From: Hermodice carunculata | Taxonomy: Eukaryota; Annelida; Polychaeta; Eunicida; Amphinomidae | Direction of reading: 5' to 3' | Assembly (NCBI GenBank): GCA_964020975.1 | Contig: OZ026630.1 | Location: 66,796,477-66,860,476 of the forward strand | Length of the DNA stretch: 64,000 bases | In this document: piece by piece, positions 1 through 10,479 of the stretch | Layout: the number at the start of each line of letters is the position of its first letter | Position numbering within the stretch: position 1 is the stretch's first letter | Notes under the pieces: model-generated | Seen by the model: only the letters and a program-made list of their open reading frames with translations | Databases searched by the model: none | Told to the model about the DNA's origin: nothing | Program-made: the position numbers and the translations under genes

Positions 1-2240
1 GCTTCAAAATTCAAATACAAAAACCATTCCTTTTAACGGAAAGCAAAAAATGGTTACCTAAGTTATATTACTGTCTTTACATGACCGTTGATTTCAAGCT
101 TTTTGTGCGAAAATTTTTGTTGTGATCCTTTCTCAAAGTGTAAATCAGACCCCTTGAATAAAATGCCCCTCAAATTTTATAAATTAATCCTAGAGTATTT
201 ATTGTTACCTGCAATGAAACTACACATGTTGACAAGACTAAAAGTGCATACATCGATGGACTTGTCTCCAAAAACAGAGACACAGAGGCAATTTTTGTAC
301 CACCCTGTTGTATGTACCATAGGTAAGAGCAGGCACTATAAACCAGTTCTATTGTACTTACGTTTATATCTAGTGCATGATGATAACACCACATAACCAC
401 AAGAGCCACCTTGTATAGCGCTCCTTGAACTGCATTTGCCCAGCGCAGTGATGTTCCTAGAGTTGAATTAAGTTGTAATTGTCAGTACTATTTTCAGGCT
501 TGTTATCGTGAAAATGCATATAATGTATCCCGACCTAAAACTGATTCACCAGTATAATTTTAAGGCACCCTTCGTACGTAATTCTTAAATAACGTAACAC
601 TTGTACTGAGCAAGATTCGTTCATCTTTGACAAATATTTTTTAAAAATATAAAACCTGTGACGTTTGCAGCAATCAATGAACGTTTAAATAAAAATTTCG
701 TGTTTTCGGCACTTCGTTGTTGGCTGAGTCAGCTGCTTTCATATGTGAGCGTTTTGGACACGCCGAGAACTCTTAACATGGACCAAATCTCGAACCATTG
801 TTGCCACACCAGATACTCTGTTGTTGAATTTGAATTTAGAATCCTTATGACAAGTCAACTGACCAGCGGGCTTCTCCAAAGAAGCGGAAAGAAGGGTTAA
901 TCTGCTACTGCTAATAGTGTATGTTATGAAAAAGTAATACCTACTGGCAATAGGATTTCATAAAACTCTGTGAAGTATTACTCGAGAATGGACCTATGCA
1001 ACTCATGGTGGAACGCAGGCACTCTGAAGCTGATGAGCAGACAATCCGCAAATATAAATCAAAAATTAAAAAGGACATTTCCACAAATATATAGGCCTTA
1101 AACTGATACATATTTGGAAACTTAATATACCCACAATATGAACATAAAAGGCAAAGTCTTTAGATGCAAAATTAAGGACCATTGCACTAGATATGGCGCA
1201 GTGTTAAACTTCAACGCTGAAATTATCAACTTATCTCATTTGAGACATTTTGCTGTTACGGTGAATATAGTCCGAGAGATCCGGTTTTTGTGGCATAGAT
1301 TTCAAAATATTTCAACAAGTTCTTACTGCTCAATAAAACTGAGCTGACAATCAAACATATAAGACGCAAACTTTCACTTCATCGTGACGTTTTGACAGAC
1401 GCATCAGCTTTCCCCGATGCACTATGGCCGTAAAAAGCGCTAAGGACAGTTTTTTTAGCCTGGACCGTTCTTATGGTCTCTACTATCGTAGGCATGCAAA
1501 TACTGGTATGAAAGATATGTTTCCAAAGAAAATGAGTCTAGTATCGTTATATCAATTCACAACAGATTGGCTTTTGTTGAAATCGACACTAAGACACAGG
1601 TGTTGTGTGTTGACAGCAGATGCAAAGAACACGTTTTCACAGTTATGGTCAAAATATGGTTTCATAAGAAGGCAGCTTAAATATGGATTAAAAGGTATGT
1701 GTTCTTATCGCACGTTACAACATGTGGTGCTATCCTTTGATTGCAGTATAAATCTTTTAGAAACTGCGCGTAATTCGAATGCTGGCCTGACTGTGGCAAT
1801 TGATGACACAATTGCCAATTTTCTTTATTCACCACATCAATAAATGCCAGCTGTTAAAATAAACATTGCGGCGTAATCTTTCAATGCAAAAACAATATGG
1901 TTAGAAACAAGCAAAAACCTAACATTGATACATTAATTATTCATATCACCGTTCAGGCAAGTAGCTTCGGTATCCGAAAAGCCAACACGACTTTGATATC
2001 AAGCATGATTCGGGGTATCATTGCATACACTCTACTAATTAATATAATTTAACAGTTATTTCAGCTTCTTTGCATTACTTTGCTCACGGAACAGCTTTTA
2101 TCATTTTCGCCACAATTGCTAGCACAATTAAATACTCAAAATGTGACGACGGGATGAAAAGCCTACAAGACGAGTGATTACTCTGCGTTTGTGATCAACT
2201 GAACTTGCACGGAATTTAACTTATAGATTTATATGTACTT
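1..2240. other. unassigned AT-rich sequence, no recognised gene
   Basis: No family motif, RNA gene or clear repeat was recognised here. The longest ATG-started frame is at 1424-1843 (+, 139 codons). It has no familiar motif, low-complexity bias or evident splice context, so it may be chance. Confidence 0.5.
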
Positions 2241-2243
2241 TGA

Positions 2244-2320
2244 TTTAAACGTAGTTTTATTCGAAAAGGGCTATTGGGAACAAGGGCATAGTCCTATATA
2301 AATCCCTTTCGCACATGAAA
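2244..2320 (-). mobile_element. 3' tail fragment of a CR1-like LINE (CR1-J family)
   Basis: The plus strand reads gatttaaacgtagttttatt, then an 'attgggaacaagggca' block and 'cctatataaatccctttcgc'. The same order of blocks occurs at the 3' end of the minus-strand fragment at 36663-37337. I infer a short 3'-end remnant of the same LINE family on the minus strand. The 5' limit is unclear. Confidence 0.5.
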
Positions 2321-2696
2321 AAGGAAAGAGAGAGCAAGACGATATACAACAAAAAGACGCTGGTACCCAGAATGGGCATCACTGCACGAAGACAGAAAGA
2401 TCGGCAAAGCCTCACAAGCAGCATTGTTGACAAGACAAGACATCATGGAAAGAATAAAAAAGTAATGGGGTGTCTCTCTTCGTTATTCGCATATGGATAC
2501 TTTTACAAATCATGTTACTGCCCCAGGCCTCCCTGCTGATTTGGCATATGGATGTACAGCGTGTAAAAACGATTTCTTCATCTTCAATTTGTACTTTAAG
2601 TTAAAGAAAAAATGTATGAGACTTTTTTGAAACGCCAGATTCTACAGCTCAGTGATGTAAACTGAGTTCAGCGCTCATATCGGCTTGGTTGACTTT

Positions 2697-2752
2697 TAGT
2701 TTAGTTTAAACATATTTCTTTATACTGGATTACCCTGTAGTACAATAATATA
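2697..2752 (-). mobile_element. CR1-like 3' terminus stub, tandem with the next 3' end
   Basis: The stretch tttaaacatatttctttat...ctggattacc repeats the terminal about 50 bp found at the 3' ends of the CR1 copies at 2755, 4181, 31066 and 40072. It lies directly downstream, in element orientation, of another complete 3' end. It is either a very short 5'-truncated insertion or a duplication of the terminus. Confidence 0.55.
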
Positions 2753-2754
2753 AT

Positions 2755-4180
2755 TTAATTTAAACATATTTATTTATTCTGGATCACCTAATAGTATACA
2801 TCGAGATACTAAAAAACAGGCTCTCCAGACATAGAGAGACACACAGTTTATATACAATACACACAGGACAATACAATTCACGAAATGCTTTGTATGTACC
2901 ACTCATTTTTACAATAATATTGAAAAATACAATTTCCTGAATGCTATGAAGTAAATACTCACAAGCAGAGAATGTCGATTAAAGAATGAGTACAAGTTAT
3001 TGATCCAGAAAAATCCACTATGTCACTAGCTCGGTAACCAAAAAAAATGACGACAGTCTTAGCCATAAACCGTATGTAGACAGGATCAACATGGTAATCA
3101 AAATATGAATCGTCTGGAGTCAGAAATGAATTTTTGGACAGCATCAAAGAATTTAATGTTAAGGTTTGCAGAAAGGTCATTGTTACCATGTGTAAGATAC
3201 CGGATAAGTATATCACTTGCTAGATAGACTACAAGACTAGGATTCACACCTGGAGCTAGAATGTAACAAACCGTTTTTAAAAGGGATTTCCTGGGAACTG
3301 AATAATAGGGACATTCTAGGAAAAAATGAAGAATACTTTCGTCAGGATTTAGACATTTACAAGCCGGGGACGGTATTATATTAAATCTGTGTAGGTGGGA
3401 ATTTAGTCCGGATAAGCCCAAGCGCAAACGAGTGTGTATGATATTAGAAAATCGACTGCCGTGTGAGTAATAAACAGGAACAGGATCTACAGACAATACA
3501 GTATTTTTCAAAGTAGATTTAAATTTGGATAAAGTTGCAGAACGTCTTATGTCGTCGGGGAGATCGTTCCATAGTTCAATAGAGGAAGGAATGAACGAAT
3601 TTCCGAACCGTAAGGAATTAAACCTGATTTGTCGTTGACTGCGTCGGTTTCTTAACTGGACAGTGGGCTGATCATTGTTATTCGGAACGAGATCCGAAAG
3701 ATAAGCGGGAGTTTGACCATTAACAATTTTATAAAACATGATTAATTTGAAATATTGGCGTCTTTTAGCTAGAGTAGGCCAGCCTAATTCCTTAAGCATA
3801 AGATGACGGGGAGTGCGTTTCAGGGCTCCTAAACAAATGCGAGCCGCTTCATACTGAACACACTCGAGGGAATCAGAGAGAGTCTGTGAGCAATTGTCAA
3901 AAATTATACATCCATACTCTAAGATGGGTCGTACCATGGATTTGTAAAGCCGAATCAGAGTATTGCGGGATAACCTAAATTTAAGTCTGTGGAGGAGAGA
4001 CAGACGTTTCCTCGCTTTTTCCACGATTCTGGTAATATGGGCATCCCACTTTAGATTACTAGAAAGTGTAACGCCCAAATGTGTATGGCTAGTACCTTCT
4101 GGTATAACAGCATTGCCAAGGAGTAAAGGTGGGTGATCTGGCTTGTTATGTTTAGTGGAAAACAAGACAGCTAGGGACTT
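2755..4180 (-). mobile_element. CR1-C, 3' half (continues at 10736-15312)
   Basis: This segment has a CR1-type 3' terminus at its low-coordinate end and an open ORF2 C-terminal region. Its first codons (KSLAVLF) follow on from the codons at which the ORF2 at 10736-13187 breaks off (SFNAIK). The two segments are therefore halves of one element split by CR1-B. The hexamer CTTAAT occurs at both junctions. The tail ends in short TTAAA-type repeats and not a long poly(A), as is typical of CR1/L2-like LINEs. Confidence 0.85.
3098..4180 (-). CDS. CR1-C ORF2, C-terminal part (RT thumb and C-terminal domain)
   Basis: This is about 360 open codons of a CR1-like ORF2, running from just after the RT palm to a natural stop next to a SRRF ending shared with the other copies. 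Visible landmarks are HLGVTLSSNLKW, RPILEYG, an ELGWPTLAKRR block, WNDLPDDIR, and a terminal Cys/His cluster C-K-C-x8-H-x4-C. It begins exactly where the CR1-B insertion ends, so it has no start codon of its own. It is the missing end of the ORF2 at 10736-13187. No stop or frameshift is seen within this half. The product would be the thumb and C-terminal region of the reverse transcriptase, inactive alone. Confidence 0.85.
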   Translation of the reverse strand, partial: KSLAVLFSTKHNKPDHPPLLLGNAVIPEGTSHTHLGVTLSSNLKWDAHITRIVEKARKRLSLLHRLKFRLSRNTLIRLYKSMVRPILEYGCIIFDNCSQTLSDSLECVQYEAARICLGALKRTPRHLMLKELGWPTLAKRRQYFKLIMFYKIVNGQTPAYLSDLVPNNNDQPTVQLRNRRSQRQIRFNSLRFGNSFIPSSIELWNDLPDDIRRSATLSKFKSTLKNTVLSVDPVPVYYSHGSRFSNIIHTRLRLGLSGLNSHLHRFNIIPSPACKCLNPDESILHFFLECPYYSVPRKSLLKTVCYILAPGVNPSLVVYLASDILIRYLTHGNNDLSANLNIKFFDAVQKFISDSRRFIF

Positions 4181-4570
4181 AATTTAATTTAAATTTAAAC
4201 ATATTTATTTCAACTGGATCGCCCTATAGTACATCGAGGTGTCACTAATCGAGGGGTTCTCCAGAACATAGAGTGACACACAAAATGTATATTACAAAAC
4301 ACACAGGACAAAACAAGAACAACGTTACCCAATTAACAGAGAAGCTGTACACATGCTTCAGATTTGTACCCTGCATACAAAAATCACAGTAGTGGTAGTC
4401 ATCAAAATGCAAAACAAAGCAAAATAGTTAACTGCAGGTAGAATGTACACACATACGTCCCTGTTCACAATAATACGGACTAGCGGTAGGAAATTTCATA
4501 AAGGACATTTGGGAAGTAAGAATTATCAGCGACTAACCCAATTGAAAATTACTGCTTATGCATAACAGAA
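4181..4570 (-). other. CR1-B 3' UTR and terminus
   Basis: This is about 390 bp after the ORF2 stop. The block 'ggttctccagaacat.gagtgacacac' (plus-strand view) is shared by several CR1 copies in this window, and the fragment at 40072-40838 matches it very closely. The last about 50 bp are shared across the family and probably form the reverse transcriptase recognition end. Confidence 0.7.
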
Positions 4571-7500
4571 CTAAGATATGAAGCGTCTAGTATCTACGAT
4601 GTATCTATGGAAAGCATCACAAATTTGTATGTTGAAGGGAATGGACAATTGGTCGCTACCAAAGAGAAGAATATGAGCTAGTCTGTCACTCGCTGTGTGT
4701 ATAATCAGATTTGGGTGGACGCCGGGAGCAATAATAGGGATGATGGAGTTGAGTAGTCTAATTCTATAAGTTGAATACTTTGGACAAAAGAACAGGTAAT
4801 GTTGCAGATCTTCAGTGGGATAGGAACACGAACATGTAGGTTGTGGGATGATGTTGACTTTAAAGAGATCAAAGTTAAGTCTCGAGAATCCAAGACGAAG
4901 CTGGGTATGACAAATGTTGGCAAATCTGTGTCCTTGGGTATAGTAAACAGGAACATGATCCACTGCTAGTAGTGTTGCTTTCAGCTTTGATTTGAATATT
5001 TGGAGGGAAATTGAGTCTCTTATATCGGAGGGAAGATTGTTCCACAGTTTGATAGTGTCAGGTAGGAAGGATTTGTCTAAGCGGTTAGTTTTGCAATTGA
5101 TGGGACGTATGGAGCTAGTGTGGCGGAGGTTTCGAGCATTAAAAGTAGGAGGAGTTAATTGAGAGAGATAGGAGGGTGTTAGGTTGTGATACATTTTGTA
5201 AAGAAGAAGTAACTTAGAATACTTCCTCCTGCTGGCGAGAGTTGTCCAACCAAGTTCACGTAAGAGATTGGCGCGTGATGTGTGCCTTAATGCACCTGTG
5301 CATATTTTGGCAGCTTCAAACTGTATGGATTCAATAAGATCGGAAAGTCCCTGACCGCAGTTGTCAAAGAGCACACAACCATATTCAAGAATTGGTCGAA
5401 CCATAGTTAAATAAAGTTTAATCAGAGCTTTGCGGGAAAGTTTATATTTGAATCTACGCAGAAGGGCAATTCGCTGGCTCGCTTTGGTAGTAATACGAGT
5501 AATGTGAGCATGCCAGGATAAATTGCTACTGAGAGTGATACCAAGATGAATGTGTGAGTCTGCCGCAGGTATTTCAGAGTCTCCAAGACGAACGGGTGGA
5601 TGGTGTGGTTTAACAAGTTTGGTTGAAAATATGACAGAAAGAGACTTTAAAGCGTTAAAGGTAACACGCCACAACTTTCCCCAGTTATGTATAACAGAGA
5701 GATTAATATTCAAGTGATTAGAAGTTTCAATTGGGTCATTAACAACTTCAAGTAGACTGGTGTCGTCAGCAAAAAGTCTGACATCACATGTAATATTGTC
5801 AACTAGGTCATTAACATAGACAAGAAAGAGAAGTGGACCCAAGATGGAACCCTGGGGCACACCAGCTTCAATAGGTAGCCATGATGAAGATTGGCCATGA
5901 ATAATCACTCGTTGGGATCGGTTTGAGAGATAACTATCAATCCATGCTACAAGATTATCGGAGATGCCGAGTTGTCGAAGTTTAAAAAGGAGACCGGGAT
6001 GCCAAACCTTGTCAAACGCCTTGGATACGTCTAGAAACACCATTCTGGCTTCTTTGGACTGTTCTAGGCCGTTATAGATATTGTGAAGGATGTACACAAG
6101 CTGATTGATAGTAGAGTCATTGGCCTTAAAGCCAGAGTTTTTGGAAGTGAGTAGGTTATTTTGTGCCAGGTATTCATAGAGTGCATTAAAGACCAGTCGT
6201 TCAAACACCTTTGAAACATTACAGAGCAAAGAAATAGGACGATAATTATTTTTAATCTGTCTGTTGGCCTTTTTGAAAACAGGACATATGTTGGATCTCC
6301 TCCAAGCATTGGGAAAGAAAGAAAGACTGAGAGAAAGTTGGAAGATTTTTGTAAGTGGTTTACATATCGAATCTGCTGTGTTCTTAAGTAGGATGTTCCC
6401 TATGTTATCTGGGCCTGATGCTGAGGATAGCCTCAGGGAAGATAGTACTTTCTTGACACTGTCTTCATTAATGGTAATATTGCGTAGACGTGCCTCAGTT
6501 CGGAACGTGAAATCGGGCAGGGGTGGGGCATCAGCGTCAGGGTGTGTTTTGCACTGGCTGGCAAAGTAAGAGTTAAATATTTCACATTTTTCCGTGATGC
6601 ATGATATGATTTTGTTATCGTCAATGATTGGGGGTATATGTTGGTGAATTTTGCATCCCAGAACAGACTTGGACAGGCTCCACCATTGTTTAGGATTAAT
6701 GTCTTTCTCATCAAGTCGAAGCTGAAGATTGGAAAAGTAAGAAGAGACAGATTTCCTTATTATGGTCACAACCTTGTTGCGATATTTTTTGTAAAATTGG
6801 TATAACCTGTCAATCTTGAGGTGAAGGTCGTAATTATGGGGGCGTGGTTGGTTGGATGCTCTCTTGAAGCGTTTCCATGCACGATTTCGACGTCTAATAT
6901 GTTTCTTAATGTCTGTAGTTATCCAAGGTTTGTCCTTGGGGCGAATGGTGACTTCCTTATAGGGAATAAAGTCCTTTGCAGTAGATAGGAAGAGATTAGA
7001 CCAGTAGGATACGGCATCATCAATAGAATCGAAGACATCATGAGCAATGTTCCAAGGGGCTGTAGAAAGGGCAGCATTGAGGTCACAAAAATTTGCTTTA
7101 TTGAAGTCCCATACTGATCTTTTGAAGGGCTTGTCCTTGTGAAGGGAAAGGGAGAAAGAACAAAAGATTACACAGTGGTCAGAATTTGAGATTGGAGCAA
7201 GGGTTCCAGAGTCCAGAACAAGACCTGGGGAATCAGTAATGATAAGGTCTAATAAATTATTCGAGTATTCACTTATCCTAGTGGGTTCATCTATAAGTTG
7301 AAAGAGATTGTATTGATTCACAAGGTTGACCAGAGATAAACCTAAATCGCTGTCCTCATGTTGAGAGTTCCAATTGGCGCACCTGTCGTTGAAATCGCCA
7401 GTTACAATTAAAAGGTGAGGGTTGTATTCAATGGCAGAGGAAATAGAAGATGCCAGAGACGCGAGAAACGCGTCACGGATTTCTGCAGACTGGCCAGGTG

Positions 7501-8098
7501 GACGATAATAGTTACCAAATAATACTTTCCCGCGCTGGGTCGAAATTTCAACCCAGACGCATTCACAATCTATACTTTCAAGATCCGGGCGTCTTACACA
7601 CGGTAGAGAAGAGTGAATAAACGTCAGGACCCCACCGCCTCTTCCCGTTGTGCGGTCTGAACGATACGGAGGTTGGAAGTCCTCGAGGAGGAGGAGGTGA
7701 TCGGGGTAATGTTCATCCAGCCAGGTTTCAGATAGAGCAATAATGTTAAAGTTACCTGATTGGGCCAAGAGATGAATTTCGTCAAGTTTACCTGTACTTC
7801 GTATGCTGCGGACGTTAGAATGAAAAAACTTCAGGTGGTTGTTTGAGTTAAGTGTGGGACCGGGGTTCGCGTGAACGTCGATTGAAGACAGGAAGAACGT
7901 GCAAAGGAATAATATAAGGTGCTTTACACAGGAAAAAACGTGGAGAAGTGTGTGTATGTGTAGAAAAGCCAATGAGGAGTATGAGCATATTATTTGGTTT
8001 TCGACACGTGGACCTGGATGGAAGTGTACCGTAAAACGGGTATAATTATGAGAGAAGAGACCTATGGCCACTCGGTATTGATCAATACTAATGCCCAT
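4571..8098 (-). CDS. CR1-B ORF2: 2A-like leader, APE endonuclease, reverse transcriptase
   Basis: This is 1175 residues and open throughout. Residues 1-81 are a hydrophobic, Cys-containing leader ending in DVHANPGP (74-81). The APE-type endonuclease follows, with NVRSI (95-99), SETW (123-126), YRPPG (198-202), TGDFND (233-238) and SDH (306-308). The reverse transcriptase has GPDNIG (562-567), NYRPISLL (618-625), FLDVSKAFDKVWH (688-700), GVPQGSILGP (746-755) and catalytic FADD (776-779). The C-terminus has a C-x-C-x8-H-x4-C cluster (1089-1105). The ATG is chosen because MGIS..QYR is also found at the start of CR1-C ORF2. By analogy with APE LINEs, the endonuclease nicks genomic DNA and the RT primes on the nick. 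All visible catalytic residues are present. Whether the leader is released by ribosome skipping is inference. Confidence 0.93.
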   Translation of the reverse strand: MGISIDQYRVAIGLFSHNYTRFTVHFHPGPRVENQIICSYSSLAFLHIHTLLHVFSCVKHLILFLCTFFLSSIDVHANPGPTLNSNNHLKFFHSNVRSIRSTGKLDEIHLLAQSGNFNIIALSETWLDEHYPDHLLLLEDFQPPYRSDRTTGRGGGVLTFIHSSLPCVRRPDLESIDCECVWVEISTQRGKVLFGNYYRPPGQSAEIRDAFLASLASSISSAIEYNPHLLIVTGDFNDRCANWNSQHEDSDLGLSLVNLVNQYNLFQLIDEPTRISEYSNNLLDLIITDSPGLVLDSGTLAPISNSDHCVIFCSFSLSLHKDKPFKRSVWDFNKANFCDLNAALSTAPWNIAHDVFDSIDDAVSYWSNLFLSTAKDFIPYKEVTIRPKDKPWITTDIKKHIRRRNRAWKRFKRASNQPRPHNYDLHLKIDRLYQFYKKYRNKVVTIIRKSVSSYFSNLQLRLDEKDINPKQWWSLSKSVLGCKIHQHIPPIIDDNKIISCITEKCEIFNSYFASQCKTHPDADAPPLPDFTFRTEARLRNITINEDSVKKVLSSLRLSSASGPDNIGNILLKNTADSICKPLTKIFQLSLSLSFFPNAWRRSNICPVFKKANRQIKNNYRPISLLCNVSKVFERLVFNALYEYLAQNNLLTSKNSGFKANDSTINQLVYILHNIYNGLEQSKEARMVFLDVSKAFDKVWHPGLLFKLRQLGISDNLVAWIDSYLSNRSQRVIIHGQSSSWLPIEAGVPQGSILGPLLFLVYVNDLVDNITCDVRLFADDTSLLEVVNDPIETSNHLNINLSVIHNWGKLWRVTFNALKSLSVIFSTKLVKPHHPPVRLGDSEIPAADSHIHLGITLSSNLSWHAHITRITTKASQRIALLRRFKYKLSRKALIKLYLTMVRPILEYGCVLFDNCGQGLSDLIESIQFEAAKICTGALRHTSRANLLRELGWTTLASRRKYSKLLLLYKMYHNLTPSYLSQLTPPTFNARNLRHTSSIRPINCKTNRLDKSFLPDTIKLWNNLPSDIRDSISLQIFKSKLKATLLAVDHVPVYYTQGHRFANICHTQLRLGFSRLNFDLFKVNIIPQPTCSCSYPTEDLQHYLFFCPKYSTYRIRLLNSIIPIIAPGVHPNLIIHTASDRLAHILLFGSDQLSIPFNIQICDAFHRYIVDTRRFIS
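7856..7879 (-). other. 2A-like motif DVHANPGP in CR1-B ORF2
   Basis: The codons give D-V-H-A-N-P-G-P at residues 74-81. The known 2A consensus is D(V/I)ExNPGP, with the peptide bond skipped between G and P. Here His replaces Glu. The motif follows a hydrophobic run (HLILFLCTFFL) and precedes the endonuclease by about 10 residues. Activity cannot be judged by eye. Confidence 0.75.
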
Positions 8099-8651
8099 TG
8101 TTTATAAACCAAGGAAATGTAAATACGGCAAGGATGCAGGCACTTATCAGTGTAATATTCCGTAGAATGCCAACGAAGTCAACGGATGGTGTATAGAAGC
8201 ACACAACACCAAATAATTGTTTCCAATGTGTCATTTGCATGTAAGCTTTGCATGGACTGACAAGAGTCAGGCGTTTTATGAATGTCGTTGAGGGTAACAT
8301 GGTAACATGACATGTAACAAGAAAATGCACATAAAAAAAGAGAGACAAAGATGCAAAAGTAACTGAAAAAAGGGTTGGCGCAATGTTTATGAGAGAAAAG
8401 AGCTGTATCTGGATTTAACTCAAAAATAGGAAACTCTGTAACAATAACAGAAAGTATGACTTTTTCAGAAAAGGAGATATTTTTAGTGTGACATTTAAGC
8501 GTGCCTTGCTTGATATTATCTGTACGCTCCCCCCCCCGAAAATTTACATAACAATCTATAACTATAAATAATAATAATAAGCAACGATGCATTATCCGAA
8601 GTACTATACATACGGTAACCATGCGTTTCATAACAACTGCACCGGAAAACC

Positions 8652-8655
<4 letters not shown>

Positions 8656-8703
<48 letters not shown>
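8656..8703. repeat. A48 homopolymer (T48 in CR1-B sense)
   Basis: This is an uninterrupted run of 48 A on the plus strand inside the CR1-B spacer. It could be an expanded tract or the tail of a small plus-strand insertion. No second duplication was identified to prove the latter. Confidence 0.95.
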
Positions 8704-8707
<4 letters not shown>

Positions 8708-9063
8708 CAATTGTGATTATATATGTAACACACGATTCATAATAATTGCACCGTGACCCATTTAGGCTCTTAAGTATCAGCTTAATACTTTATGCATGTT
8801 ATGAAACACTGTAAGATCTTAACACATTTTGTACCACCGTTTTGCTAAATAAAACGGTTTCATCACACATGTTACCAGCATGTCACATTTCGTGACCAGT
8901 ACACTGTCCTGCATCCCACAGGGGACGTGTGAGCTTAGGTGGCAAGGACGGGTAAATTATTCTCAGATCAAATATCTGGACAGCAGTGTACGGGAGAAAA
9001 GTAGGTTAGATCACACGGGGCAATAATGGAACTTGACTGCAGAATATTGGCAAAGAGGGAGAC

Positions 9064-9126
9064 AAACAAAACAAAAAACAAACAAACAAACAAAACAAAA
9101 AACAAAAAAACAAAAACAAAAAAAAC

Positions 9127-9157
<31 letters not shown>

Positions 9158-9201
9158 CAAAAAACAAAAAAAACAAAAAACAAAAAAAAAAAAAAAAAAA
9201 A
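9064..9201. repeat. A-rich (CAAAA)n-like low-complexity tract
   Basis: This is about 138 bp of A with regularly spaced C on the plus strand, ending in a pure A run of about 20. It lies in the CR1-B spacer and reads T/G-rich in the sense of the element. Confidence 0.95.
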
Positions 9202-9576
9202 CTCTCACTGGAGGTCCGACACAAAACAGTCTGCTCCGCGTATTGGCGCAACAGCTCAAAAATATATACGATACACACTTGGCGTCTTTCTTACAATTCT
9301 TGGGCAGCCTTATGATACTGCTTGAGCCGCCATGACCTTGCAGGGTAGCGTACACAAATGCAATAAAACGAAAACATGTATTGTATGTAAACCTATGCAC
9401 GTTGAAAGTCCAATCTAAACGTCGCCACGGATCTACTAACTGAAAGTAGGCCCATGCTCACACTGTCATTTCAACAAACTTGTACCTGAAACAATAATAT
9501 AAATGGAAGTCACAAATCAAGGACTGTTTGTGAAACGTCACATTGACACAGAGAGTCATTGTACTATAATGACGGA

Positions 9577-10479
9577 TTAAGTATACACGTCCAGATCCTC
9601 TTTGTCATGAATCTGGACAACACGACCCACTCTGTGGTTGACTCCCCAGCTGTTTAGTTCTCTTATAAACAGACGACCGTCTCTGGACCAACAAGATTCA
9701 ATCTTCTTCTGACGCTTTAGAACACGAGCCAAATACATGATATGAGATCTCTTTTTGGTTAGGTCTTCTGTGATAAAGATATCATTACTGTTTTTTCTAG
9801 CATGAAATACCTGTTGCCTGACACGATACGACAGAAACCTCGCTATGATAGCTCTTGGTTTACCATTGGTATTCTGTTTGCCGACTCTGTGTGAACGCCC
9901 AATGTCGCTTGGTTCCAAATGAACACCCAGTTTATCTGCAAAACCTCGAACCATCGAATCAGTGTCCTCCTCTTGTCTTTCGGCTTCTTTTGGCCAAAAC
10001 CGTAAACAGTTCCTCCGACTGTATTGCTCGGCCTCCTCTTGGTTTCGCTCAAGTACTTTAACTTTGTCGGTTAACTCCTTTATTTTAGAATTGGCCTCCT
10101 GCAAGTTCTTCACCTCAAAAACTTTGGATTTTGCTTCATTTGCTTTAGTTTCAGCGACAGTTACTCTAACCTCAAGCTCCTCAAGCCTTTTCAACTTAGA
10201 GTCTATATCAACAAGTTGGGAACTAACCTCTCTCTTGATAACGTCAGTATTGTACCCTCTGAATACTTCTGCCACTCGAGGATCCGTTAGTATCTTCAGA
10301 AAATCTTCAACAGGATCACAATTGGAATCCATGCGTACCCGAGCAGAAGGGGGAGATACTCCAGTAGGAGATGGCGAAACCCATGGACGCTTTAGACTCG
10401 ATCCAGTATCCATTTGAGTGGAATATACTTGAGCGTCAGTACCAGCCTGAGAGGTTTTACTGTCTTCACGGTCGCCCAT
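9577..10479 (-). CDS. CR1-B ORF1: coiled-coil RNA-binding protein
   Basis: This is 300 residues and open. The ATG at 10479 is chosen over an upstream GTG because its context is strong (A at -3, G at +4) and a similar MxxxN/D start follows a shared 'cccgccat' 5' block in CR1-E. Residues about 20-60 are Ser/Pro-rich and contain KRPWVSPSPTG, shared with CR1-E (KRPWDSPTPTG). Residues about 89-161 form a charged heptad-like coiled coil. From about 162 comes an L1-ORF1-like RRM and C-terminal domain (QYSRRNCLRFW, IGRSHRVGK, KPRAIIARF, DIFITEDLTKKR). In this family the protein trimerises, binds element RNA and acts as a chaperone; that role is inferred from the domain type. Confidence 0.88.
   Translation of the reverse strand: MGDREDSKTSQAGTDAQVYSTQMDTGSSLKRPWVSPSPTGVSPPSARVRMDSNCDPVEDFLKILTDPRVAEVFRGYNTDVIKREVSSQLVDIDSKLKRLEELEVRVTVAETKANEAKSKVFEVKNLQEANSKIKELTDKVKVLERNQEEAEQYSRRNCLRFWPKEAERQEEDTDSMVRGFADKLGVHLEPSDIGRSHRVGKQNTNGKPRAIIARFLSYRVRQQVFHARKNSNDIFITEDLTKKRSHIMYLARVLKRQKKIESCWSRDGRLFIRELNSWGVNHRVGRVVQIHDKEDLDVYT

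Larger units (their letters stand above)
8099..9576 (-). other. CR1-B inter-ORF spacer, 1478 bp
   Basis: This is non-coding between the ORF1 stop and the ORF2 start, with stops in all frames. Read in the element's sense it holds a T-rich (TTTTG)n-like block (9201-9064) and a T48 run (8703-8656), plus a short G run near 8530. Spacers of similar length occur in CR1-C and CR1-E. The length makes simple termination-reinitiation for ORF2 unlikely. An internal entry site, splicing or a separate promoter are possibilities. Confidence 0.7.

Noticed and set aside
1424-1843. 139-codon ATG-started open frame
   Set aside because: No recognisable motif, no splice or 3' end signals, and no repeat match. 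One frame of this length is plausible by chance in 64 kb.
6264-6569. Plus-strand frames overlapping CR1-B ORF2 and similar antisense frames over other ORF2 regions
   Set aside because: Shadows of the coding strand with no motifs of their own.
8968-9400. Phe-rich or Lys/Asn-rich frames over the A-rich tract
   Set aside because: Low-complexity translation of a (CAAAA)n-like tract.
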